A DNA stretch of 64,000 nt from JAJTGZ01 sp964403525 (GTDB taxonomy: Bacteria; Planctomycetota; Phycisphaerae; Phycisphaerales; UBA1924). The translations under genes and the position numbers were made by a program. The notes under the pieces are model-generated. The model saw only the letters and a program-made list of their open reading frames with translations, had not been told where the DNA came from and did no database searches. Location: positions 1-64,000 of the forward strand of contig CAYOGE010000012.1 of assembly GCA_964403525.1 (NCBI GenBank), written 5' to 3'. Below, in pieces: positions 56,906-64,000 of the stretch (the first letter of the stretch is position 1; each line of letters begins with the position of its first letter).

Positions 56906-58009
56906 TCAGAGCGCGAGGTTGCTGCCGAACTCGCCCGGCTCAAACGGTGTGAGGTGGCCCGGGCTCGCGTGCAGCGTGACGGTTGAGCCCGGCGTGAGTG
57001 GTGACTCGGTCAGGGGGAGCCGCGCGGTGAGAACCGTGCCGGCGGGGGTGATCGCCTGGACGTCGCACTGCTCACCGAGCGGTTCGACCGCGCGTACGGT
57101 CGCGGCGATCGCAGCGCCGCCCGCGTGTGGTGTCAGCGAGAAGTGGGTGGGGCGTATGCCGATGACGAGCGGGGCGCCGTTGGGCGGCAGCGACGGGCGA
57201 GCGGTGAGTGGGACCGATTGGCCGCTCGTCCCGGCCTCGGTGAACGTCGGGGACGGACCGTTTGCGGAGAGCGTGCCGCTGAGGAAGTTCATCGGCGGCG
57301 TGCCGACGAACGCGGCGACGAAGCGGTTGGCGGGCCTGCGGTAGACCTCCAGCGGCGGCGCGGCCTGCTGGATGCGTCCTTTGGCCATGACGACGATGCG
57401 GTCGCCCAGGGTCATGGCCTCTTCCTGATCGTGGGTCACGTAGATGCTTGTTGTCTTGAGGCGCTGGTGCATCGCCTTGAGCTCGGCCCGGGTGGTTACG
57501 CGCAGGCGCGCGTCGAGGTTGCTGAGGGGCTCGTCGAAGAGGAAGGCCTTGGGCTGGCGGACGATGGCGCGGCCGAGGGCTACGCGCTGGCGCTGGCCGC
57601 CGGAGAGTTGGCCCGGCTTGCGGTCGAGCAGCTGATCGACCTCGAGGAACTTCGCCGTCTCGCGCACCTTGCGGTCGATCTCCGCCTTTGCAACGCCCTT
57701 GAGCTTCAGGGCCATCGCCATGTTGGCGTAGACGGTCATGTGGGGGTAGAGGGCGTAGTTCTGAAAGACCATCGCGATGTCGCGCTGAGCGGGCGGGACG
57801 GTGTTGACGACGCGGTCACCGATGGTGATGGTGCCGGTGAAGTCTTCCTCAAGGCCGGCGATGAGTCGGAGCGTGGTGCTCTTGCCGCACCCGCTGGGAC
57901 CGACGAAGACGACGAACTCGCCGGGGGCGATGTCGAGGGTGAAGCCGTCAACGGCCTTGAAGCCGTTGGGGTAGACCTTTGAGATGTCGCTGAGTGTTAC
58001 GCGGGCCAT
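56906..58009 (-). CDS. sugar ABC transporter ATP-binding protein (UgpC/MsmK type)
   Basis: 367 residues. Walker A GPSGCGKSTT, signature LSGGQRQRVALGRA, Walker B AFLFDEPLSNLDA, switch in YVTHDQEEAMT, and a C-terminal MalK-like regulatory (TOBE) domain (~240-360). Such ATPases often energise several sugar permeases. No permease is adjacent. It lies upstream of the beta-glucosidase on the same strand. Confidence 0.93.
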   Translation of the reverse strand: MARVTLSDISKVYPNGFKAVDGFTLDIAPGEFVVFVGPSGCGKSTTLRLIAGLEEDFTGTITIGDRVVNTVPPAQRDIAMVFQNYALYPHMTVYANMAMALKLKGVAKAEIDRKVRETAKFLEVDQLLDRKPGQLSGGQRQRVALGRAIVRQPKAFLFDEPLSNLDARLRVTTRAELKAMHQRLKTTSIYVTHDQEEAMTLGDRIVVMAKGRIQQAAPPLEVYRRPANRFVAAFVGTPPMNFLSGTLSANGPSPTFTEAGTSGQSVPLTARPSLPPNGAPLVIGIRPTHFSLTPHAGGAAIAATVRAVEPLGEQCDVQAITPAGTVLTARLPLTESPLTPGSTVTLHASPGHLTPFEPGEFGSNLAL

Positions 58010-58017
58010 GAGGAGTT

Positions 58018-58105
58018 TTCACCACAGAGACACAGAGGCACAGAGAAAGGCGGGAAGAGGCGGGAACACAGAGGGCGCGGAGGAAGGGAAGGGCACAGAG
58101 TGGGG
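58018..58105. repeat. CACAGAGACACAGAGG-type dispersed repeat
   Basis: The short spacer upstream of the ABC ATPase gene is a string of AG/CA-rich words (CACCACAGAGACACAGAGGC). I know this word family from planctomycete and other environmental genomes as an intergenic repeat; only one copy is in this window. Confidence 0.55.
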
Positions 58106-58203
58106 AGGGGATGAAGGAAGGGCAGGAAGATCGGGCGGGGACCAAGAAGGTGAAGAGGGAAGGGAATGGGGATCGGGGTAAGGTTGGAGTCTACTCGGTG
58201 GCG

Positions 58204-61200
58204 TTAGCGGAATCGGATGGTCATCCCAGTGGTGATGCCGTTGGTGCCGGCTGTGAGGTTGTCCTGTGAACCGCCACCTTCGAGAACTTCACATTCCTTC
58301 GGCGGCCAGGCTACTGGCGGGGCGAAGCGGACGCGGTAGGGCATCCGGTCAAGCCCGCCGTAGTGCAGCTCGTACCAGCCGTCCTTCTTTTTCAGCGAGG
58401 CGTGAAGCGCGCCGTACGGCGTGCGCAGGCCGTCGAACGAGACACCCTCAGGGGCCTCGACCCACTCAGCCGGTACACCCGCGAAGAGAACAAGGTTGGA
58501 GAGGGCCGGAGCAGGTGAAGGCTCCTCGTAAACGAACATCGTGCGGATTGAGCGGAGGAAGTCGCTGGCGACCCAGGTGTGTGGCATGTCGCCGATCCAC
58601 TTGCCGGCGCCGCGGTCGTGGTGGACAATCTCGGCCCAGTGGAGCCAGCCGCCGGCCGACGTGTCGCCGGGGCTTCGTGGCGGGTTCTGGTCGTGCATGA
58701 ACCACTTCAACGCTTCCCAAGCGCGGTCGCGGTGGCCGAGCATGTTGAGCGTGCCGACGATGCGCCACTCGTAGGGGGTGTAGTCGATGTAGGGCTGTTT
58801 CCCATCGCGCCGCGCGACGAAGAACTCCCACCATTTGTCGAAGGTGGCGCTGTACCACTCCCGTGGCAGGTCGTTGAGCGCTCCGCACGGGTTGATCGCG
58901 ATGGTTGTGCTTGTGGCGTCGAAATCACCGAGCTCGGGGCAGCCGGGGATGTAGGCGATGCCATGGGCGACCTGCGCCAGCGCGATGGAGCGCTTGATGC
59001 ACACGGCAAGGTCGGTCGCCGCATGTTCCCAGCGCGAGGCCTCGTCGGGTTTGTTCAAGGCGCGAGCGATCTCCGCGGCGTCGCGCAGCCCTTTGAGGGT
59101 GAAGAAGTCGTCCCAGTACGAGTGCATCGGCTTGGAGGAGTATCCCTCGTGGCTGATCGACTCGGGCATGAGTCCGTAGAGGGCTTTCAGGGGCACGGGC
59201 GGTTTGCCCGGTTCGGCGCGGACGGCATTACCTGTGTATTCGGCGGTTTTGCGCTCGGCGCGCTCGGCCTCGATATGCGCGACGGCCTTCTCGACGGCTG
59301 CGAAGTGCTTGAGCAGGAAGGCGTCGTCGCGGGTGTAGCGGTGGTACTCGGCGAGGGCGTAGATGAACTGGCCGTGCGAGTCGTTCTCGGTCACCGGGTC
59401 GGCGCCGCGCCTGTCGACGACGCAGGGGATCGCGCCGCTGGGGAACTGAAAGCCCGCGTACCAGTCGATGAACTGCTTGACTTCATCGGTCAGACCGAAC
59501 TCCAGCAGCGCGGCGGAGGTGAGGGCACCGTCGCGGATCCACGAGCGCTCGTACGACCGGGAGCCGGGCTGGAAGCCGGGGCCGTCGCGGTTGATGAGGA
59601 TGTAGGCGAGGCTGGCGCGGATGGAGGCTTGCAACTGCTCGTTGCCGGGTGGCAAGGCAATCTTGTAGCCGTCGAACATCGACCAGCGTGGCCGCTCGCT
59701 GGCCCGAACCTCGTCGAAGAGCGAGGGAGTGGTCGGTGAAGCCCGGTCGTCCGTTTGTGCGTTGGGCGACTTGCGTTCGGGCTCGTGCTGGATGCGGACG
59801 AGCCATGACCTGGACGCGCCGGTGTCGAGCGCGAACGGATAGAACGCGGCAGCGCTGGCCGCGTTGTGGGGATCGACGACGGAGTCGCGGGTGGCTGGGA
59901 GGTGAGGCGTGAGGAAGAGCTGTGAGGCTGCCTCGCCCTGGTCAAAGCCGAGGGCGGTGAACCCGGCGCAGCCTTCGGGGAGGATGATGCAGCGGTCACC
60001 GTTGATCACGGTGAAGCGTTGGACCTGTTCGATGCTCCGCACCTTTGCGAGACCGCCGGGAGCGTTGAGGAATTGCCACGGCGGGTTGACCTGGAAGGGG
60101 CGGATGCAGAGGGCGAGCCGACCGCTTGCTGGGCCCTTCGTGCACGCCAGCGTGTAGCGCACGAACGTCTCGGCGTCGGTGCTGAAAGCGCTGGTTGTGA
60201 GCGTGAAGCCGCCGGCGTGACGCTCGACGGTCGCGGTGGGGGCACCGTCAAAGTTCATCCGCTGCGCAGCCGCATTCCAGCGCACCGCGGGTTGGCCGTC
60301 TGGGAGCAGCAGCGCGCTGAGCATCGGGCCGGAGCGGAAGAGCTCGACGTCTCCCTCCTCGTTGATCAGTGTTTCGTCGGTGCCCGCGGGCGAGCCGAGC
60401 ACCGTCCACGTTGACTGGCGGCCGGTGAAGTAGCGGGGCATCGCCTCGGCGGGGAGGTCAGCGGCGATCAGGTGCATGATGCCGAGGTTGTCGGCCGCGG
60501 CGCCTGGATTGGTGAGGAAGCGGATGTCCGCCACGCCGGTGGGTTCTGCGCCGCTCTTTGCGATGGATATTCGGAGCATGCGGGCGGTGGTGTCGGGGAT
60601 GTCGGCGTAGCTGCGGGCAACCGGCGCGGTGCCGGGATTGGCGGCCCAGATCGGCAGCCACTTCGCGCCGTCGTCGGACGACTCAACGGTGAACCCCTGC
60701 ACGGGCGTGGCCCAGTCGATCCGAAGAGCATCGAGGTCACGCGGCTGCCCGAAGTCGATGGTCAACTGCGGGGGAGCGTTGTCGTCGTCGATCCATGAGG
60801 TCGCTGCATCGGCGTCGATCGCCAGCGCGGCCGGGTGATCGGGTGCGGAGGAGGTGGCCGTTGCCTGCGGCGTGCCGGTGTAGGGCGCGGGCGCCGGCAG
60901 CGCCCGGAACTGCAGGTCGGTGAGGTTGATCGTTCCCTGTCCTCCCGACGATGACGCGACGACAACTTCGATCGCGCCGAGCCGCTTGATCTTCGCACCG
61001 TTGAGCGGCCCCCACGCGAACTGGAAGTGCTTCGCCTTGTTGTTGAGGCGGGTCGGCGACTCGGGCCACTCGAAGTTTCGGCGGTTGATCCACCAGACCG
61101 AGTCGCCGAGCTTGCTCCCGTTGCCGTCGGGCGCGTCGAGGAGCTTGACCTCGAGGTTGTTGCTGGGGCCAGTGCCGGTGAGTGTGAAGGAGAACTCGAA

Positions 61201-61479
61201 GTTCTCAGGCAGCTCGATCCCGCCGGGCGGGAACTCGTGGCGGGCAACGATGAAGCCCGAGCCGCCGGTGAAGTTGTATGCGAGGCTGAGCCCGGCCTCG
61301 CCGTGTTTGCCGCTGGCGGGGCCCAGGGTGGCTTTGACCGCCTCGTGCGAGGGGTGAAGGGTCCACGCGTTGAACGATGAAAGGTCCTGCTGGGCGCGGG
61401 CGCTGAGCGTGGCGAGCAGGAGCGTGCACGCGGCGATCAACCAGCGGCGGGGGAGCATGAAGGGTGCGGCATTGATCAC
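58204..61479 (-). CDS. large secreted discoidin-domain glycosidase-like protein
   Basis: 1091 residues from a GTG start after AGGAG. Signal peptide (WLIAACTLLLATLSARAQ), a carbohydrate-binding-like N-terminal domain, an F5/8 discoidin domain (~205-325; WATPVQGFTVESSDDGAKWL), then a long (alpha/alpha)-toroid catalytic-like domain (~590-960; RSYERSWIRDGALTSAALLE; GYSSKPMHSYWDDFFTLKGL). It probably attacks an external glycan. A LacI-type operator sits 12 bp upstream of the start. Confidence 0.8.
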   Translation of the reverse strand: MINAAPFMLPRRWLIAACTLLLATLSARAQQDLSSFNAWTLHPSHEAVKATLGPASGKHGEAGLSLAYNFTGGSGFIVARHEFPPGGIELPENFEFSFTLTGTGPSNNLEVKLLDAPDGNGSKLGDSVWWINRRNFEWPESPTRLNNKAKHFQFAWGPLNGAKIKRLGAIEVVVASSSGGQGTINLTDLQFRALPAPAPYTGTPQATATSSAPDHPAALAIDADAATSWIDDDNAPPQLTIDFGQPRDLDALRIDWATPVQGFTVESSDDGAKWLPIWAANPGTAPVARSYADIPDTTARMLRISIAKSGAEPTGVADIRFLTNPGAAADNLGIMHLIAADLPAEAMPRYFTGRQSTWTVLGSPAGTDETLINEEGDVELFRSGPMLSALLLPDGQPAVRWNAAAQRMNFDGAPTATVERHAGGFTLTTSAFSTDAETFVRYTLACTKGPASGRLALCIRPFQVNPPWQFLNAPGGLAKVRSIEQVQRFTVINGDRCIILPEGCAGFTALGFDQGEAASQLFLTPHLPATRDSVVDPHNAASAAAFYPFALDTGASRSWLVRIQHEPERKSPNAQTDDRASPTTPSLFDEVRASERPRWSMFDGYKIALPPGNEQLQASIRASLAYILINRDGPGFQPGSRSYERSWIRDGALTSAALLEFGLTDEVKQFIDWYAGFQFPSGAIPCVVDRRGADPVTENDSHGQFIYALAEYHRYTRDDAFLLKHFAAVEKAVAHIEAERAERKTAEYTGNAVRAEPGKPPVPLKALYGLMPESISHEGYSSKPMHSYWDDFFTLKGLRDAAEIARALNKPDEASRWEHAATDLAVCIKRSIALAQVAHGIAYIPGCPELGDFDATSTTIAINPCGALNDLPREWYSATFDKWWEFFVARRDGKQPYIDYTPYEWRIVGTLNMLGHRDRAWEALKWFMHDQNPPRSPGDTSAGGWLHWAEIVHHDRGAGKWIGDMPHTWVASDFLRSIRTMFVYEEPSPAPALSNLVLFAGVPAEWVEAPEGVSFDGLRTPYGALHASLKKKDGWYELHYGGLDRMPYRVRFAPPVAWPPKECEVLEGGGSQDNLTAGTNGITTGMTIRFR

Positions 61480-61490
61480 GCGGCGGCTCC

Positions 61491-61504
61491 TGCAAACGAT
61501 TACA
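61491..61504. promoter_or_regulatory. LacI-family operator upstream of the discoidin-glycosidase gene
   Basis: TGCAAACGATTACA fits TGNAANCGNTTNCA with no mismatch and has the central CG typical of LacI-family sites. Its place just before the gene fits repression by the lacI-type regulator at 50887. Confidence 0.6.
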
Positions 61505-61622
61505 TGCTAGCATCTGAGCGGGTTTTCAGCCAAGCGCGGCAGAGGCTTGCCGCTGTGGTTCCGGGGCGTGCCCGGTGTTGCTACGCTGCCACGGTCGGGG
61601 GCACTTCTGGAGCACTTGCTGC

Positions 61623-62093
61623 ATGGCATCTATCACTGACCCGTTTACTGGCGAAGAAGTGTTTAACGCCGCACCGGACAAGGTGTACGCGGTTTTGTCG
61701 AGCATGGACTGCTACGCGCGGGCCATCCCGGGGCTGGTGAGCCACGAGGTGCAGCCCGACGGCACGATGAAGGTGGCGATCAAGCCGGGCCTCTCGTTTG
61801 TCAGCGGGACGGTCAAGGCAACGATGAAGCTTGCCGAGTGCGCTGCGCCCGCGGCGCCGTCGGCTGGGCGAACGGTGATGACGATCGACTCGAGCGGCAT
61901 CGGGATGACGCTGAACCTTGAGGCGGCGATGAGCATTGTGCCCGAGGGCGCGGGCACGAAGGTGCAGTGGACGGGCCGCGTGACGAGCTACACGGGGCTG
62001 GTCAAGCTTGCCCCGGCGGCGCTTGTTCGCGGCGCGGCCGACAAGGTGATCAAGGACGGGTGGAACGGGCTTCGCAAGCAGATCGAAATCTGA
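61623..62093 (+). CDS. SRPBCC/CoxG-family protein
   Basis: 156 residues. The N-terminal GEEVFNAAPDKVYAVLSSMD and the end VRGAADKVIKDGWNGLRKQI resemble CoxG-like START/Bet v1 proteins, which bind hydrophobic ligands or help load CO dehydrogenase. No CO dehydrogenase genes are here, so only the fold is claimed. ATG 61623 removes a poor extension. Confidence 0.8.
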   Translation: MASITDPFTGEEVFNAAPDKVYAVLSSMDCYARAIPGLVSHEVQPDGTMKVAIKPGLSFVSGTVKATMKLAECAAPAAPSAGRTVMTIDSSGIGMTLNLEAAMSIVPEGAGTKVQWTGRVTSYTGLVKLAPAALVRGAADKVIKDGWNGLRKQIEI

Positions 62094-62201
62094 AGCGTGC
62101 CCTTGCCGGTTGGCTCATGTGTACCGCGGTTGAGCCGGCCGGTCGTGTGCACTGTTGGCGGCGCGGATGAAGCATGACGGGCGGCGCGTTAGACTCTGCG
62201 G

Positions 62202-62591
62202 ATGCACCAGATCACTCCGTCGTCGGCGCGCGCGTTTGCAGACCGGTGGTTCGCTGCGTTCAACAGCCACGATCTGGCGGCGATCCTCGCCTGCTACGAC
62301 GCGGCGATCGAGCACTCGTCGCCGTTTATCAAGCGGTACAACGAGGCGGTCGGGCGCGGCGATGAGGCGTCGGTCAAGGGGCTGAAGGAGCTCGGCTCGT
62401 ATTTCGGGCGGGCGATTGAGCGCAATCCCCGTTTGCGGTACGAGCCGATGCACGTCACCACGGGGCTCGAGTCGGTGCTTCTCGTCTACCGCCGTCACAG
62501 CCACGACACGCCCGCGTCGGGTGATTTGGCGGCAGAGGTCTTTTTTCTGAACGCGGACGGGAAGATCGTGCGGTCGGTCTCGCACTACTAG
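62202..62591 (+). CDS. SnoaL/NTF2-like protein
   Basis: 129 residues. The cone-shaped NTF2-like pattern is visible (FADRWFAAFNSHDLAAILAC; VFFLNADGKIVRSVSHY). Family members are small isomerases, hydrolases or ligand binders; no function can be assigned. Confidence 0.8.
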   Translation: MHQITPSSARAFADRWFAAFNSHDLAAILACYDAAIEHSSPFIKRYNEAVGRGDEASVKGLKELGSYFGRAIERNPRLRYEPMHVTTGLESVLLVYRRHSHDTPASGDLAAEVFFLNADGKIVRSVSHY

Positions 62592-62691
62592 GTGTGCGAG
62601 AGGGGGTTGGGCCTGACCGACCGGTGGCGCAGCACACGACACCCGCACCGGCGGCGGGGCGGCGAGCGAAGTGAGCGTGGCGGCGCTGGTC

Positions 62692-62985
62692 TTACTGGGG
62701 CGCGTCGGCGCGGCCAACAGTGTTGGGCTGGCCGTGCGACGGGGCCTGCACGTGAGGCGCCGTCTGGGGGCCGCCCTGGGGGAGCTGGGTCTGGTAGTTC
62801 GGCGAGCTGCGCTGCTCGATGTCGTCCTCAACGCCCTTGAGGCCCTTCTTGAATTCGACGATCCCCTTGCCCAGCGACTTGCCGACCTCGGGGAGCCGCT
62901 TGCCGAACAGGAGGAGCGCGATGATGAGAATGACGGCCCATTCCATCATGCCGATGTTCTGAATAAACCCGATCGTGCTGGTCAT
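62692..62985 (-). CDS. tatA: Sec-independent protein translocase TatA/E
   Basis: 97 residues. A single N-terminal helix (MMEWAVILIIALLLFGKRLP) with the FGxxxLP hinge, then the amphipathic helix VGKSLGKGIVEFKKGLKG and a Pro/Gln-rich tail. It forms the pore of the Tat pathway for folded proteins. ATG 62985 follows CGGAG; the open frame to 63219 is not TatA-like. Confidence 0.93.
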   Translation of the reverse strand: MTSTIGFIQNIGMMEWAVILIIALLLFGKRLPEVGKSLGKGIVEFKKGLKGVEDDIEQRSSPNYQTQLPQGGPQTAPHVQAPSHGQPNTVGRADAPQ

Positions 62986-63119
62986 TTTCAAACTCCGCGG
63001 CCCGTGGCCACTGCCGGTCTGGCGTGTATTCCGTCGAGCGACCGGGGCTCGCGGTTCTGTGTGTGGGTGCACAAAGGAGAACGAACTGTACGCATGGACA
63101 TTGCCGCGGTCGGGGGCTG

Positions 63120-64000
63120 TTATGCGATTCCGACCGCACGTTCTGCCGCCTGCACAACGTTGAGCAGCAGCATCGAGACAGTCATCGGCCCGACACCGCC
63201 CGGGACGGGACTGATCCACCCGTCGGGCCCGAGCGCGACCCGAACAGGCTCAAAGTCGACGTCGCCAACCGTGTGCGTTTTTCCATCCGGACCTGCAACC
63301 CGGTTGACGCCCACATCGACGACGATCGAGCCTGCCCGAACCATGGTGGCCTTGAGCAGGCCGGGCACGCCGGCCGCAACGACGATGACGTCCGACTCGC
63401 GTGCCAGCGCAGCGACGGCGGCGGGGTCGGTCCACTTGTTGACGGTTGTCACGCTGGCGTCGGTGCGCATCAGGAGAACGGCGATCGGTTTGCCGACGAC
63501 GTCTGAGGCGCCGATGACCAGCGCTCGCTTGCCGCGCAGCGGGGCGCCTGTGGCCTCGAGCATTTTGATGACCGCCAGGGCGGTGCAGGGGGCGAGGCTG
63601 CTGCGCCCGTAGACGATGTTGCCGATGTTGGCGGGGTTGACACCTTCAACGTCCTTCTGGGGCGCGATGAGGCTCTGGATGCTGTAGGCGTCGACGCCCG
63701 TGGGCAGCGGCATGTGGAGCATCACCGCCGTGACGTTCTCGCGGGTGTTGAGGAGCAGGACCCGGCCGGCGATCTCGTCGTAGCCTGCGGGCTCGTTGCC
63801 GTCGTCGAGTTCGTGGAGTTTGTAGTCGATGCCGACGGCGGCACAGGTGCGGCCCTGGTTGGTTGCGTACACGCGGGCGCCGTTGTCGCTGGAGCCGACG
63901 AGTACGGCGTCGAGGCGGACGTTGCCGCCGCGGGCCTTGACGGCGGCGACGCGCTCGGCGATGCGGGCCTTGTACGATTCAGCCAGTGACCTGCCGTCGA
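63120..64000 (-). CDS. folD: FolD-like methylenetetrahydrofolate dehydrogenase, 5' end beyond the window
   Basis: The frame stays open to the window edge, so the N-terminus is missing; ~293 codons are visible. The Rossmann half is intact (ALVIGASDVVGKPIAVLLMR) with the terminal PVPGGVGPMTVSMLL. The catalytic region is altered: VYATNQGRTCAAVGI has Gln where FolD has the key Lys, MLHMPLP has His in place of Gln, and KDVEGVNPAN has Glu in place of Asp. It may therefore be a dehydrogenase without cyclohydrolase activity. The stop lies at 63120. Confidence 0.88.
   Translation of the reverse strand, partial: DGRSLAESYKARIAERVAAVKARGGNVRLDAVLVGSSDNGARVYATNQGRTCAAVGIDYKLHELDDGNEPAGYDEIAGRVLLLNTRENVTAVMLHMPLPTGVDAYSIQSLIAPQKDVEGVNPANIGNIVYGRSSLAPCTALAVIKMLEATGAPLRGKRALVIGASDVVGKPIAVLLMRTDASVTTVNKWTDPAAVAALARESDVIVVAAGVPGLLKATMVRAGSIVVDVGVNRVAGPDGKTHTVGDVDFEPVRVALGPDGWISPVPGGVGPMTVSMLLLNVVQAAERAVGIA

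Overview
The window is a GC-rich, gene-dense bacterial chromosome segment. It most likely comes from a planctomycete of the Phycisphaerae type. I infer this from several things seen together: prepilin-like exported proteins, a C-terminal tandem of GDGxxDNNDFxxFID (dockerin-like) motifs, short VPAP...RRRR sorting tails, a DUF6288-type protein, a bacterial topoisomerase VI B subunit, and many short dispersed palindromic repeats. No taxonomic search was possible.

Layout. 1-1.8 kb: a FnIII-like gene, an exact 21-bp repeat array and a palindrome. 1.8-6.5 kb: topoisomerase VI subunit B, a flavin monooxygenase, ndk and csrA. 6.7-13.2 kb: a Nfu-type Fe-S protein diverging from a tight operon of lipoprotein, M48 peptidase, a dapF-acetyltransferase fusion and an M20 peptidase, the last three joined by GTGA overlaps or short gaps. 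13.4-16.6 kb: three paralogous one-helix small proteins alternating with two prepilin-like proteins. 16.6-17.5 kb: a decayed exported-protein remnant. 17.5-27.1 kb: a complete reductive pyrimidine catabolism locus (transporter, aminotransferase, semialdehyde dehydrogenase, dihydropyrimidinase, ureidopropionase, PreA, PreT), then tRNA-Phe. 27.4-36 kb: peptidase, cupin, dicarboxylate symporter, an orphan peptide-ABC ATPase, and an ArsR-methyltransferase regulator beside ahcY with a clear operator. 36-41.3 kb: small stress-type proteins, a response regulator, its histidine kinase broken by two amber codons, and an HPF-like protein. 41.4-48.9 kb: secreted proteins, repeat-rich spacers, a 41/20-bp phased palindrome array and a second FnIII-like gene. 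49-61.5 kb: a carbohydrate-use locus with a LacI regulator and candidate operators. 61.6-64 kb: CoxG-like, SnoaL-like, TatA and a FolD-like gene that runs off the window.

The most unusual theme is short palindromic or tandem elements. Some are helically phased (21 bp; 41/20 bp), some build nested terminators from short repeated words around a conserved 22-nt core, and some sit in frame inside coding regions (topoisomerase VI B, M20 peptidase), much like Rickettsia palindromic elements. These, the small-protein/prepilin modules, the DapF-GNAT fusion and the FolD with an altered cyclohydrolase site are the best candidates for new biology.
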